A DNA stretch of 64,000 bases from Spirochaetaceae bacterium (GTDB taxonomy: Bacteria; Spirochaetota; Spirochaetia; DSM-27196; PXBQ01), in NCBI GenBank assembly GCA_007695285.1, contig REEC01000118.1, positions 1 to 64,000 on the forward strand, given 5' to 3'. Of the stretch, positions 54,615 to 64,000 are shown in pieces. How positions within the stretch are numbered: the stretch's first letter is position 1; each line of letters starts with the position of its first letter. The notes beneath the pieces were generated by a model, which was not told the origin of the DNA, ran no database searches, and worked only from the letters and a program-made list of their open reading frames with translations. The position numbers and the translations under genes were made by a program.

Positions 54615-56604
54615 ATCGATTCTCGAGATGTACGCGGATGAGGACCGCGATCTCGTCATGCGCGCTGCACGTACATCCGACCGGCTGCATAAAGGGCAAC
54701 TCCGCGACAGCGGTGAGCCGTACATAATCCATCCACTCCAGGTCGCCGAGATTCTCGTCGAGCTCAAGATGGACGCGGCGGCGGTCGTCGCCGCTCTGCT
54801 GCACGACGTACTCGAAGACACCGACATGACCCGCGTCGATCTCCGCCGCGAGTACGGCAAGGAAGTCGAGGCACTCGTCAATGGCGTCACGAAGATCGCT
54901 ATCGTGAAAGCGAAAAACAAGAGTGTACAGCAGTCCGAAACGATCCGCAAAATGCTGCTCGCGATGGTGAAAGACGTCCGCGTGATCTTGATCAAACTTG
55001 CCGACAAGCTTCACAACATGCGTACGCTCGACCACAAGGACGACACCGCGCGGAAACGCGAAATAGCGCAAGAGTGTATCGACATCTACGCACCGCTCGC
55101 GCACAGACTCGGTATTTCGTGGATAAAGGCCGAACTCGAAGATCTCGCTCTGAAGCAACTCAACGCCGAAGTGTACAACCAGATCAAAGGCTTTGTCGCG
55201 ACCAAAAGACGTGAGCGCGAGCAGTATCTGCTGCGCGTCGAGAACGCGTTGTACGAGGCAGCACGCGCCGAGAACATCGACGTCGAAGTCGAGGCCCGAG
55301 CGAAACACTTCTACTCGATTTACGAGAAAATGAAGCAGAAAGGCCGCCCGTTGCACGAGATCTTCGACTTTCTCGGCGTCCGTGTTCTTTGCTCCTCCGC
55401 GAACGACTGTTACACGCTTCTCGGTCTCGTTCACCGGATCTGGCCACCGATCGAGGGCCGTTTCAAAGACTACGTGGCGATGCCGAAGTCAAACCGGTAC
55501 CAGAGTCTGCATACGACAGTCCTGTGTTACGAAGGGAAAACGATCGAGATCCAGATTCGAACATTCGAGATGCACCGGACCGCCGAGTACGGGATCGCCG
55601 CGCACTGGCTCTACAAGCGAAACCCCGGCGAGTCGGATCGTCGCGCCGAACTCCGGATCCTGAACCAGGTCCGGACGCTCAACACGACCCGCATCACGTC
55701 GAACGAGTTTCTCGACGAGATCAAACGCGAACTGCTCAAGGACTCGATCTACGTTTTCACGCCGAAAGGCGACGCGGTGGAACTGCCGAAGGGATCGACC
55801 GCGATCGATTTTGCGTACCACATTCACACCGAGATCGGCAACCGAACAGTCGGAGCGAAGGCCGATGGTTCGATCATCCCGCTCAAGGAAGAGCTCAAGA
55901 ACACGCAGGTTATCGAGATCATCACGTCGCCGTCGGCGCATCCACATCTCGCGTGGCTGCGGTCGGTGCGGACGCGGAGCGCTCGATCCAAGATCCGGAA
56001 CTGGCTCAACAAACACGACGATAACCTCATCATCGACCGCAGCATCGTCGCGCGTCGAAAAACCGATACCACGCCCCCCGCGACGGCGCCCGCGAAGAAG
56101 AAACAACCCGAATCGACCGTGATGGACAAAGGAAAAGTCGGTGTGCGTGTCGGCGATGAACGGAACATGATGATCCGGTTCGCCAACTGCTGCCATCCGG
56201 TGACCGGTGACGACATCACCGGCTACATCTCGCGCGGACGCGGTATAATCGTTCACCGGCGCGACTGCCCAAATTTGCGGTTCATCGAGGACTTCGACGA
56301 GCGGCACATCGAGGTCGAGTGGGAAACGGTCTCGCCACGCGCGACCGTACGGCTGCGCGTATCGGCGCGAAAAACGTTCGACCTGTTCTCGGAAATAGAA
56401 GGCGCCGTGAAAAAGCATCACGGCCATCTCATCGAAGGAAAAGTCGACGAGCTCGAGACCGGCCGCTTCGAGGCCATGTTCACTCTCGAACTCGACCGTC
56501 GCGACGACGCCAAAAAGATCATGAAAAGCATCCGCGCGATCCCGGCCGTACTGAACGTCGCGGAGGTCGGCCAACCCACGGCCGACTTGATCGAAGCGGG
56601 ATGA
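54589..56604 (+). CDS. relA: Bifunctional (p)ppGpp synthetase/hydrolase
   Basis: Domains in order: HD hydrolase with HD at 72-73 (LLHDVLEDTD), synthetase (EGRFKDYVAMPKSNRYQSLHTTV), TGS (VFTPKGDAVELPKGSTAIDFAYHIHT), zinc-finger/helical region (NCCHPVTGDDITGYISRGRGIIVHRRDCPN) and C-terminal ACT. Both hydrolase and synthetase residues are intact, so it is a Rel-type enzyme of the stringent response. ATG 54589 is used; a TTG two codons earlier is also open. Confidence 0.96.
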   Translation: MVQNLREFESILEMYADEDRDLVMRAARTSDRLHKGQLRDSGEPYIIHPLQVAEILVELKMDAAAVVAALLHDVLEDTDMTRVDLRREYGKEVEALVNGVTKIAIVKAKNKSVQQSETIRKMLLAMVKDVRVILIKLADKLHNMRTLDHKDDTARKREIAQECIDIYAPLAHRLGISWIKAELEDLALKQLNAEVYNQIKGFVATKRREREQYLLRVENALYEAARAENIDVEVEARAKHFYSIYEKMKQKGRPLHEIFDFLGVRVLCSSANDCYTLLGLVHRIWPPIEGRFKDYVAMPKSNRYQSLHTTVLCYEGKTIEIQIRTFEMHRTAEYGIAAHWLYKRNPGESDRRAELRILNQVRTLNTTRITSNEFLDEIKRELLKDSIYVFTPKGDAVELPKGSTAIDFAYHIHTEIGNRTVGAKADGSIIPLKEELKNTQVIEIITSPSAHPHLAWLRSVRTRSARSKIRNWLNKHDDNLIIDRSIVARRKTDTTPPATAPAKKKQPESTVMDKGKVGVRVGDERNMMIRFANCCHPVTGDDITGYISRGRGIIVHRRDCPNLRFIEDFDERHIEVEWETVSPRATVRLRVSARKTFDLFSEIEGAVKKHHGHLIEGKVDELETGRFEAMFTLELDRRDDAKKIMKSIRAIPAVLNVAEVGQPTADLIEAG

Positions 56605-56615
56605 AGGAACACTTT

Positions 56616-57404
56616 ATGAAAACAGTCGGTATCGTCGGCTACGGAAACATGGGGAGTTCGATCGTCGCGGGCATGCGGCGGGTCGCTCCGGATACGCGGT
56701 TCGTAGTGGTCGAGAAGAACGCCGAGCGTCGCGAAAGTGCTCGGGCCGCGGGAACCGAGTTGATCGAGACGTACGGCGACTTTTTCCGTGAGTCACAGAT
56801 CGTCGTGCTCGCGATCAAACCACAGGATATCGACGCGTTCGCGCGCGATGCCGCGGAGTTCAGCGCGGGTTCGCGTATCGTCTCGATCCTCGCGGGCACC
56901 TCGATAGAGACAATTTCCGCGGCGCTCGGTACGCCGGCGGTCTGCCGTCTCATGCCGAGCCTCGCGGCCGAGATCGGCACCGCGGTCGTCGGCGCTTCGT
57001 TTCCCGACGAAACCGACGAGGATTTCCGGGAGAATGCGATCGCGATCGCACGCGCAATCGGAACGCCGTTTGACCTTCCCGAACGACTGATAGCGGCCGT
57101 TACCGGCATATCGGGCTCGGGCATCGCGTTTATGTTCCAGTTTCTCCACGCCCTCGCACTCGGCGGCACCCGCGCCGGTCTCGACTACCCAACCGCACTC
57201 GCGATGGCCGAGACCGTAGCCGAAGGCGCGGTCGCGCTTCTCAGGAAGCACGACCGTACACCGTCGGACTTCATCACGCGAGTCGCGTCGCCGGCGGGAA
57301 CGACGATAGATGGGCTGCGCGAGCTCGAAAACGGCCGCTTCACGGCGACGGTAATGGACGCGGTCGTCGCTGCCGCGCGGCGCGCGGAACAGCTCGAGTC
57401 GTAA
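56616..57404 (+). CDS. proC: Pyrroline-5-carboxylate reductase
   Basis: GIVGYGNMGSSIVAGM is the NAD(P)-binding motif, VVLAIKPQDI follows, and the ITGISGSGIAFMFQFLHALALGGTRAGLDYPTAL segment and the TRVASPAGTTIDGLRELE signature are diagnostic of ProC. It makes proline. ATG 56616 follows AAGGA and starts 12 bases after relA. Confidence 0.95.
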   Translation: MKTVGIVGYGNMGSSIVAGMRRVAPDTRFVVVEKNAERRESARAAGTELIETYGDFFRESQIVVLAIKPQDIDAFARDAAEFSAGSRIVSILAGTSIETISAALGTPAVCRLMPSLAAEIGTAVVGASFPDETDEDFRENAIAIARAIGTPFDLPERLIAAVTGISGSGIAFMFQFLHALALGGTRAGLDYPTALAMAETVAEGAVALLRKHDRTPSDFITRVASPAGTTIDGLRELENGRFTATVMDAVVAAARRAEQLES

Positions 57405-57449
57405 CTGTTTAGTACTCGTCGAACGTTTTATTTCCTGATACTATACCGC

Positions 57450-58760
57450 ATGCTTGATCTACGATTTATCCGCGAGAACAGCGACGCGGTGAAAAAGAAC
57501 GTCGCGGCGCGATACGTCGACGCCGATGTCGACGCGGTCGTCACGCTGTACGACAAACGCAATACCTCGATTCAGGAACTCGAGAAACTCCGCGCAGAAC
57601 GCAACGATGTCGCGAAGCGGATGAAAGGACGACTCGAAACGGCCGAGCGCGGTGCGCTCATCGAACAAGGCAAACAGCTCAAGACGCGGATTCCCGAGCT
57701 TGAGGCAGAGCTCAAAGAAACCGAAAAACGCCTCTTGGAAGAAGCCTCACGCATACCGAACATGTCTCATCCGGACGCGCCGGTCGGAGTCGGGGACGAC
57801 TCGAACACCGAGATCAAACGATCGGGCACCCCACGTAATTTCGACTTCGTTGCGAAAGATCACATCGAGATCGGAACCGTGCTCGATCTCATCGACTTCG
57901 AGACGGCGACGCGTGTCTCGGGGACGAAATTCTACTATCTCAAGAACGAAGCCGTCGTGCTCGAGCTCGCGCTCGTGAGGTTTGCGCTCGACATCGTCAC
58001 GAGCCATGGTTTCACGGCGATGATTACGCCGGACATCGCGCGCGAGAGCGTGCTTGCGGGGATCGGGTACAACCCCCGCGGAGACGAGTCGAATATCTAC
58101 ACGCTCGAAGGCGACGAGGGCTGTCTCGTCGGTACCGCCGAGATCACACTCGGAGGGTACCACATGGGTGAGATCCTCGAACCCGATCGGCTCCCGATCA
58201 AGTACACCGGATTGTCGCATTGCTTCCGACGCGAGGCGGGCGCCGCGGGTCAGTTCTCAAAGGGGCTGTACCGCGTTCACCAGTTCTCAAAGCTCGAAAT
58301 GTTCGTGTTCTGCCGCCCCGAGCAGTCTGAAGCTTTGCTCGAGAAGCTGCTCGCGATCGAAGAGCAGATTTTCACCGACCTCGAGATCCCGTACCGCGTC
58401 GTCGATACGTGCACGGGTGACCTCGGAGGACCGGCGTACCGGAAGTACGACATCGAAGCGTGGATGCCGGGCCGTGGTGACGGCGGGTCGTACGGCGAGG
58501 TCACGAGCTGTTCGAACTGCACCGACTACCAGGCGCGTCGGCTCGGCGTCCGGTACCGCACTACCGACGGGAAGCGCGAGTTTGTGCATATGTTGAACGG
58601 AACGGCGATCGCGGTGTCCCGTGGTCTGATCGCGCTGCTCGAGAACCATCAGAACACGGACGGTTCGATCACTATCCCTCCGAAACTCGCGCGGTACACG
58701 GGGTTCACCCGTATCGGACCACGCACCGCCGACAAACCGGCCGGCGAGTCGGGCCGATGA
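57450..58760 (+). CDS. serS: Seryl-tRNA synthetase
   Basis: The 436-residue protein starts MLDLRFIRENSDAVKKNVAARYVDADVDAVV, the start of the coiled-coil arm. The class II motifs are FRREAGAAGQFSKGLYRVHQFSKLEMF (motif 2) and HMLNGTAIAVSRGLIALLENHQ (motif 3). The mRNA may be leaderless, as TATACC lies six bases before the ATG. The stop overlaps the next gene by four bases. Confidence 0.97.
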   Translation: MLDLRFIRENSDAVKKNVAARYVDADVDAVVTLYDKRNTSIQELEKLRAERNDVAKRMKGRLETAERGALIEQGKQLKTRIPELEAELKETEKRLLEEASRIPNMSHPDAPVGVGDDSNTEIKRSGTPRNFDFVAKDHIEIGTVLDLIDFETATRVSGTKFYYLKNEAVVLELALVRFALDIVTSHGFTAMITPDIARESVLAGIGYNPRGDESNIYTLEGDEGCLVGTAEITLGGYHMGEILEPDRLPIKYTGLSHCFRREAGAAGQFSKGLYRVHQFSKLEMFVFCRPEQSEALLEKLLAIEEQIFTDLEIPYRVVDTCTGDLGGPAYRKYDIEAWMPGRGDGGSYGEVTSCSNCTDYQARRLGVRYRTTDGKREFVHMLNGTAIAVSRGLIALLENHQNTDGSITIPPKLARYTGFTRIGPRTADKPAGESGR

Positions 58761-59860
58761 GACATGTCACGATAATCGCGGAGATCGGCACTTCCCACGG
58801 CGGCGATCTCGAAAAAGCGAAAGAACTCGTACTCGCGGCAAAAGAGGCGGGCGCGGACTGCGCAAAGTTACAAATGGTGTTTGCCGACGAGATCGTTCAT
58901 CCACTCACGGGCGATGTTCAACTGCCGGGCGGGGCGGTTCCACTTTTCGAGAGGTTTAAATCGCTCGAGGCTCCCCCGGAGTTCTACGCTGAGGTCAAGA
59001 CATACTGCGAGTCGATCGGGATCGAGTTTCTCTGTTCGGCCTTCGGAGTTCGATCCGCGCGAATCCTGAAGAGCCTTGGCGTCGGGCGCATGAAGATTGC
59101 GTCGCCAGAGTTGAATCACGTCCAGCTGCTCCGGGAAGTCGCGCGGTTCAACATGCCGGTGATCCTTTCGACCGGCGTTTCGACTCTCGGCGACATCGAG
59201 AACGCGATTGCGATCGTCGGGGTAAACCGCGCGCTTCTGCTGCACTGTATCACCGCGTATCCGGCGCCCGAAGAGCAGTACAACATCACGCTGATCCCTC
59301 GTCTCGCCGGCACCTTCGGCGTGCCGGTCGGCGTATCGGACCACTCGCTCGATCCGGTTTTGGTTCCGTCGCTTTCGGTTGTCCATGGCGCGGTGATCAT
59401 CGAGAAACATTTCACGCTCTCGCGTGCCGACGGTGGGCTCGACGATCCGATCGCGCAGGAACCGACGCAGTTCGCGCGCATGTGCGCGACCGTCCGAAGG
59501 ATCGAGCAGATCGTCGCGATCGACCCGGAGAATGGGTCCGACAAAGTGATAAAAGAATTTGCCGAAGAGTTCGGCGCCGAACGCATCACGTCGATCCTCG
59601 GTACCGGCGTGAAGTCGCTCGCGGCAGCCGAGTCGCCGCACTACCTCACGACAAACAGATCGATTCACGCGTTACGAACGATCGAGAAAGGCGCGGTAAT
59701 CCGTTCGGAAGACATCGCTGTTCTCCGGAGCGAAAAAAAACTCAGGCCGGGAATCCGGCCGGAGTTCCGCGACGTGATCGTCGGTCGTACCGCGACGCGC
59801 GACATCCCGAACGGCGAAGGCGTCACGTTCGACGACGTGATGACGCCCGTGTCCGAGTGA
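58757..59860 (+). CDS. NeuB-family sugar-acid synthase with C-terminal SAF domain
   Basis: The 367-residue protein has the NeuB barrel pattern IAEIGTSHGGDLEKAKELVLAAKEAGADCAKLQM, YCESIGIEFLCSAFG, KIASPELNHVQLL and GVPVGVSDHSLDPVLVPSLSVVHGAVIIEKHFTL. A SAF/antifreeze-like domain follows (SIHALRTIEKGAVIRSEDIAVLR...GIRPEF). It condenses phosphoenolpyruvate with a sugar to give a sialic- or legionaminic-type acid. No other such genes are in view. Overlap with serS by four bases. Confidence 0.88.
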   Translation: MRHVTIIAEIGTSHGGDLEKAKELVLAAKEAGADCAKLQMVFADEIVHPLTGDVQLPGGAVPLFERFKSLEAPPEFYAEVKTYCESIGIEFLCSAFGVRSARILKSLGVGRMKIASPELNHVQLLREVARFNMPVILSTGVSTLGDIENAIAIVGVNRALLLHCITAYPAPEEQYNITLIPRLAGTFGVPVGVSDHSLDPVLVPSLSVVHGAVIIEKHFTLSRADGGLDDPIAQEPTQFARMCATVRRIEQIVAIDPENGSDKVIKEFAEEFGAERITSILGTGVKSLAAAESPHYLTTNRSIHALRTIEKGAVIRSEDIAVLRSEKKLRPGIRPEFRDVIVGRTATRDIPNGEGVTFDDVMTPVSE

Positions 59861-59906
59861 CGCCGACGGCGCACCACCTGCCGCCCGTCGTCGTCACGCG
59901 AAGCCC

Positions 59907-62627
59907 TTAGGCCTCGGCGATGAATTTCCGCAGCACGGTCTGGAGAATACCGCCGTTGCGGTAGTACTCCACCTCGACCGGGCTGTCGATACGACACAAT
60001 GTCTGAATCGTCCGCTCGGTACCGTCGTCGCCCGTCACGAGCACATCGACCTCTACGCCCGGCTCGAGTGTGTCGTCGATCGCGACCGAGTACAGCTCGG
60101 ATCCGGTCAATCCGAGCGAAGCCGCGTTTTCACCCGGCTTGAACTCAAGCGGCAAGATGCCCATACCGACGAGGTTACTGCGGTGGATGCGCTCGTACGA
60201 CTCGGCGATAACGACTCTGATCCCGAGCAGATACGCGCCTTTTGCGGCCCAGTCTCGGCTCGATCCCATGCCGTAATCCTTGCCCGCGATCACGACGAGC
60301 GGCGTCTCCGACTCTTTGTACTTGAGCGATGCCATGAAAATGTCGAGGATCTCACCACTCGGATGATACACCGTGCGGCTGCCTTCGGTCCCCGGCACAA
60401 GAAGATTTCTAAACCGGATATTCGCGAACGTCCCACGGGTCATCACGCGGTCATTCCCGCGTCTGCTTCCGTACGAGTTGAACTCGGCGAGTGGCACACC
60501 GTTCGCGAGCAGGTACTCCCCTGCCGGACTATCCGGCGAAATCGCACCGGCCGGCGAGATATGATCGGTCGTGATGCTGTCACCCGCCAGCACCAGGACG
60601 CGGGCACCGACGATCGGCCCGATCGGAAGCACCTCGAGCGTCGTATCGGTGAAGAACGGCGGCTCTTGAACGTACGTGCTGTGGTCCTTCCAGTCGTAAA
60701 TCTCACCGCCGGACAGCCCGATTTTGTTCCACTCTGGGTTCGACTCTTCGAGCCCGTCGTAGCTCTTGATAAACGCGTCGCGGTCGAGCGCCTTCTTGAC
60801 GTACTCGGCGAGCTCGGCTTCGTCGGGCCAGATGTCACGCAGGTAGACCGGATTACCGTTCTCTCCGTGGCCGATCGGGTCATCGGCGAGGTCAATGCCG
60901 ACCTTACCGGCTAGCGCGTACGCGACGACAAGCGGCGGTGACATCAAGAAGTTCGCCCGCGTGTGTGGGTTGATCCGTCCCTCGAAGTTCCGGTTTCCCG
61001 AGAGCACACCCGCGACGACGAGGTCGGCCTCGACGACGCCGTCGGCAATAGGCTGCGGCAACGGGCCGCTGTTGCCGATACACGTCGTGCATCCGTACCC
61101 CACGAGGTGGAAGCCGACTTTCTCGAGGTACTCCATGAGCCCGGCCCGAATGAGGTACTCGGTCACGACCATCGAACCGGGTGCGAAACTCGTTTTGACC
61201 CACGGTTTCGGCTTGAGCCCCGCCTCGATGGCCTTCTTTGCGACGAGACCGGCCCCGAGAAGCACCGACGGATTGCTCGTGTTGGTGCAACTCGTGATCG
61301 CGGCGATCACGACGTCGCCGTGCGTGAGTTCCGCCTCGTCGCCGTTCGGCAACGATACCCGCGCGCTCTTCGCGAGCTCGGTCGTCGAGAGATTGTATCC
61401 TCGGTTCTCGATCGTTTGGGTCAGAGCTTTCGCCCATTCAGCCTTGACGTTCTTGACGGCGATCCGGTCCTGCGGTCTCTTCGGCCCGGCTATGCTCGGC
61501 TCGACGCTCCCGAGATCGAACTCGATTACCTGATCAAAAACCGGGTCGGCCGTAGCGGCGGTCCGGAACACGCGCTGAGCGTGCGCGTACGCTTCGGTCA
61601 ACTCGATCACCGACTTCGGACGTCCGGTTGCCCAGAGGTACTCGAGAGTTTTATCATCGATCGGGAAGTACCCGACCGTCGCGCCGTACTCCGGCGCCAT
61701 GTTCGAAATCGTCGCCCGGTCGGGAACGGTCATCCCGGAGAGTCCCGCGCCGAAAAACTCGACGAACTTCCCGACCACCCCGTGCGCGCGCAGCATCTGC
61801 GTGATCGTGAGCACGAGATCGGTCGCGGTGATCCCCGCATTGAGCCGCCCGACGACCTTCACACCGACAACCGGCGGCGCCAACATGAAGATCGGCTGTC
61901 CGAGCATCGCCGCCTCGGCCTCGATTCCGCCGACGCCCCATCCGAGGACCCCGAGCCCGTTGATCATCGGCGTATGCGAGTCGGTCCCGACAACCGAGTC
62001 GAAGTACGCGATACGGTCGCCGGCGGACTCACCGGACTGGACAACCTGTCCGAGATACTCGAGGTTGACCTGATGGCAAATACCGCTCGCCGGAGGAACG
62101 ACACGGAAATTTTCGAACGCCGCCTGCCCCCACCGCAAAAACTCGTACCGCTCTCGATTGCGCGTGAACTCGAGTTCGGCGTTCTTGCGCAGAGCGTCCG
62201 ACGCGGCAAAAAAATCAACCTGGACCGAGTGATCGATCACAAGGTCGACCGGAAGCCGGGGATTTATCCGCGACGGGCGGCCACCAAGCCGCGCCATCGC
62301 GTTTCTCATCGCCGCAAGATCGACAACGCACGGCACACCTGTGAAGTCCTGCAACAAAACTCGCGCGGGTGTAAACGGGATTTCGGTCTTCCCGGGGTTT
62401 TTCGGATCGTATTCGGCCATCTCCCGAACGTGGTCTTTGACGATCTCGCGCCCATTTTCGCACCTGAGCACCGATTCCAGAAGAACTTTGACCGAGAACG
62501 GCAGGGTCTTGACGTTCGGGAAACCGCTATCGGCCAATTTGTCGAGGCTGAAGTATGCGAAGTCGCCCGACGGGGTCTTAACGGTCGATTTAACGTTGAA
62601 AGAATCACTTCCGGCTGGTATAGTCAT
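59907..62627 (-). CDS. acnA: Aconitate hydratase
   Basis: The 906-residue protein is an AcnA-type aconitase. The [4Fe-4S] cysteines lie in [23 protein letters not shown] and [62 protein letters not shown] and SSRDWAAKG are catalytic or substrate segments. It isomerises citrate and isocitrate. ATG 62627 follows GAGGAG; the frame is open 11 codons further. It converges on the NeuB gene. Confidence 0.96.
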   Translation of the reverse strand: MTIPAGSDSFNVKSTVKTPSGDFAYFSLDKLADSGFPNVKTLPFSVKVLLESVLRCENGREIVKDHVREMAEYDPKNPGKTEIPFTPARVLLQDFTGVPCVVDLAAMRNAMARLGGRPSRINPRLPVDLVIDHSVQVDFFAASDALRKNAELEFTRNRERYEFLRWGQAAFENFRVVPPASGICHQVNLEYLGQVVQSGESAGDRIAYFDSVVGTDSHTPMINGLGVLGWGVGGIEAEAAMLGQPIFMLAPPVVGVKVVGRLNAGITATDLVLTITQMLRAHGVVGKFVEFFGAGLSGMTVPDRATISNMAPEYGATVGYFPIDDKTLEYLWATGRPKSVIELTEAYAHAQRVFRTAATADPVFDQVIEFDLGSVEPSIAGPKRPQDRIAVKNVKAEWAKALTQTIENRGYNLSTTELAKSARVSLPNGDEAELTHGDVVIAAITSCTNTSNPSVLLGAGLVAKKAIEAGLKPKPWVKTSFAPGSMVVTEYLIRAGLMEYLEKVGFHLVGYGCTTCIGNSGPLPQPIADGVVEADLVVAGVLSGNRNFEGRINPHTRANFLMSPPLVVAYALAGKVGIDLADDPIGHGENGNPVYLRDIWPDEAELAEYVKKALDRDAFIKSYDGLEESNPEWNKIGLSGGEIYDWKDHSTYVQEPPFFTDTTLEVLPIGPIVGARVLVLAGDSITTDHISPAGAISPDSPAGEYLLANGVPLAEFNSYGSRRGNDRVMTRGTFANIRFRNLLVPGTEGSRTVYHPSGEILDIFMASLKYKESETPLVVIAGKDYGMGSSRDWAAKGAYLLGIRVVIAESYERIHRSNLVGMGILPLEFKPGENAASLGLTGSELYSVAIDDTLEPGVEVDVLVTGDDGTERTIQTLCRIDSPVEVEYYRNGGILQTVLRKFIAEA

Positions 62628-62731
62628 TGCGTCACTCCTCTTCGGGAGGAAATATAGCATTCATCCGGGGCGGTCGGCTACCGCGCCGTGAAAGGTGACA
62701 CACCGGAAGTTGTGCCGACGGAGGGATTAAC

Positions 62732-64000
62732 GTGGATACATACGTTTCAGATAAGAAAAAACTCGATCATCTCGTGGCGTCGTACTATGCGATGGTGACC
62801 GCGCGCGAGCTGGATCTACTCGAGCAGAGCTTCACAGGTCGCGGAGAGGCGTTCTTTCATGTCTCGGGCGCAGGGCATGAAGGGTCGGCCGTCTTGAACT
62901 CGCATTTGGTCAAAGAAGACCGGCTTCACTGTCATTACCGCGACAAGGCGCTCATGCTCGCGCGGGGAATCTCGGCCGAGATGTTCTTCCTCGCATTGTT
63001 CAACAAGGATGCTTCGCACTCACGCGGACGTCAGATGAACGCGCACATGAGCGCGCCCGAGCTCAATATCTTGAGTTTGGTCGGCCCGGTCGGCAACAGC
63101 GCGCTGCAGGCTGTCGGAGTCGCCGAAGTGCTGAAACACCACGCGGAGAAACCGATCGTATTGTGCTCGCTCGGCGACGGGATGACTCAACAGGGAGAAG
63201 TGCTCGAGGGAATCGCGCACGCGGTGCGACGCGAACTCCCGGTGTTGTTCCTCGTCCAGGACAACTCCTTTGCGATCTCGACCGTGACAACCGGGAAAAC
63301 GTTTTACTCGCGGCCCGACGGACGGGTGGACAAGTTTTACGGTGTCCCGATCACGCGCGTCGACGGACGGCATCCCGCCGACGCGTACGACGCCTTTGGA
63401 ACCGTCGTCGGTCGGGTCCGGACCGACCGACAACCCCAAATCATCGTCTTTGATGTCGACCGGCTCAACAACCACACAAACGCCGACGATCAGCGAATGT
63501 ACAGAACTGCGGACGAAATCCTTCGCGTGCAGCAATCCGGCGATCCGCTTATTCATCTCAAAAAGGACCTCGTCGAGCACGGCGTGTCCGAATCCGAACT
63601 TGACCGAAAGACCGACGAGATCCGCGCAGAGCTCGCCGCCGCTGCGAAGCGTGCGCAGAGAAGCCGCGATCCCGAACCCACCTTCACGGCGATGAAACCG
63701 CTCCCGGAACGTCTCGTCAGTCGCGACTCGGAGTACCGCGGCATCTCCCCCGGCGCCGAGACAAACGGCGACAAGAGCCTCACGATGATCGAAGCGATCC
63801 GCGAAGTTCTCGACGCGCGCATGGCAAAGGACGAGAGGGTAACGCTCTTCGGTGAGGATCTCGAGGACCCAAAAGGTGACGTGTTTGGTGTCACGCGCGG
63901 GTTGACCGTGAAGTATCCCGGACGGGTTCGGAACTCTCCTCTCGCCGAAGCGACGATCGTCGGGGTTTCGGTCGGCGAGGCGCTGGCGGGCAACCGTCCC
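62732..64000 (+). CDS. Fused alpha/beta thiamine-diphosphate dehydrogenase E1 (partial, 3' end beyond the window)
   Basis: GTG 62732 follows GGAGGG. The alpha part (about residues 1-310) has CHYRDKALMLARG, the ThDP motif GDGMTQQGEVLEGIAHAVRRELPVLFLVQDN and SRPDGRVDKFYG. From about residue 345 the beta part starts (LTMIEAIREVLDARMAKDERVTLFGEDLEDPKGDVFGVTRGL). Both halves in one chain is typical of the fused 2-oxo-acid (branched-chain or pyruvate-like) dehydrogenase E1. The 423 visible codons leave no stop before the edge. Confidence 0.88.
   Translation, partial: MDTYVSDKKKLDHLVASYYAMVTARELDLLEQSFTGRGEAFFHVSGAGHEGSAVLNSHLVKEDRLHCHYRDKALMLARGISAEMFFLALFNKDASHSRGRQMNAHMSAPELNILSLVGPVGNSALQAVGVAEVLKHHAEKPIVLCSLGDGMTQQGEVLEGIAHAVRRELPVLFLVQDNSFAISTVTTGKTFYSRPDGRVDKFYGVPITRVDGRHPADAYDAFGTVVGRVRTDRQPQIIVFDVDRLNNHTNADDQRMYRTADEILRVQQSGDPLIHLKKDLVEHGVSESELDRKTDEIRAELAAAAKRAQRSRDPEPTFTAMKPLPERLVSRDSEYRGISPGAETNGDKSLTMIEAIREVLDARMAKDERVTLFGEDLEDPKGDVFGVTRGLTVKYPGRVRNSPLAEATIVGVSVGEALAGNRP

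Noticed and set aside
60963-62657. 564-codon open frame on the plus strand opposite acnA
   Set aside because: Antisense shadow of aconitase without any domain features or ribosome-binding site.

Overview
The window reads as chromosome of a high-G+C, probably free-living spirochaete (inference). The clearest pointer is a manganese/zinc uptake operon in the gene order known from Treponema (troA-troB-troC-troD-troR). CHASE2-type adenylate cyclases, ankyrin lipoproteins, a class II ketol-acid reductoisomerase and stand-alone prfA-prmC-relA housekeeping genes fit this but do not prove it. No rRNA, tRNA or CRISPR array was recognised.

Layout. (1) 1-5450 is accessory DNA: the 3' end of an IS1634-like insertion sequence that has cut into an antitoxin gene, a class I amidotransferase, a 22-bp tandem repeat array, a DHFR-like reductase followed by a truncated reading frame, a MazF-type toxin with its ribbon-helix-helix antitoxin, an alpha/beta hydrolase, a BrnT/BrnA pair, and a 250-bp stretch packed with inverted repeats. 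(2) 5450-15400: a UROD-like protein, a PAS-(degenerate GGDEF)-EAL phosphodiesterase, two small unknown proteins, typA/bipA, an ankyrin-repeat lipoprotein and a two-domain sulfatase-modifying-factor-fold protein. (3) 15500-24820: a 1081-residue PHP-Cache-PAS-CBS-nucleotidyltransferase fusion next to a DUF4212/sodium:solute symporter pair, then an SH3 - M48 peptidase - CHASE2 adenylate cyclase operon. (4) 25170-28600: a DUF318/DUF1980 fusion permease and a DUF255 thioredoxin-fold protein. (5) 28640-33880: the tro operon with a clear promoter and palindromic operator; both permeases carry C-terminal DtxR-like extensions. (6) 33900-45890: SDR threonine dehydrogenase and a divergent XRE-cupin regulator around a 22-bp perfect palindrome, beta-lactamase-fold hydrolase, lipid kinase, HAD phosphatase, DUF6765-like protein, CYTH protein, sufS-sufU, superoxide dismutase, an orphan binding protein, an FAD oxidoreductase and a dihydroorotate dehydrogenase-like protein. 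(7) 45890-50430: bioY-ATPase-EcfT biotin importer and ilvY/ilvC. (8) 50535-62627: PLP decarboxylase, monooxygenase-fold protein, rhomboid protease, prfA, prmC, relA/spoT, proC, serS, a NeuB-family synthase and acnA. (9) 62732 to the edge: a fused alpha/beta thiamine-diphosphate dehydrogenase E1, running off the window.

How they work together. Metal homeostasis is a theme: tro uptake with its regulator, a Mn/Fe superoxide dismutase, SUF iron-sulfur assembly and a predicted metal-linked permease. Amino-acid and stress metabolism forms another (ilvC, proC, tdh, PLP decarboxylase, the bifunctional (p)ppGpp enzyme). Second-messenger proteins (EAL, CHASE2-cyclase, CYTH, Cache-NTase) are frequent. 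The most unusual items are the PHP-Cache-NTase fusion beside the symporter, the structured 5204-5453 region with interleaved arms, and the 22-bp repeat array.
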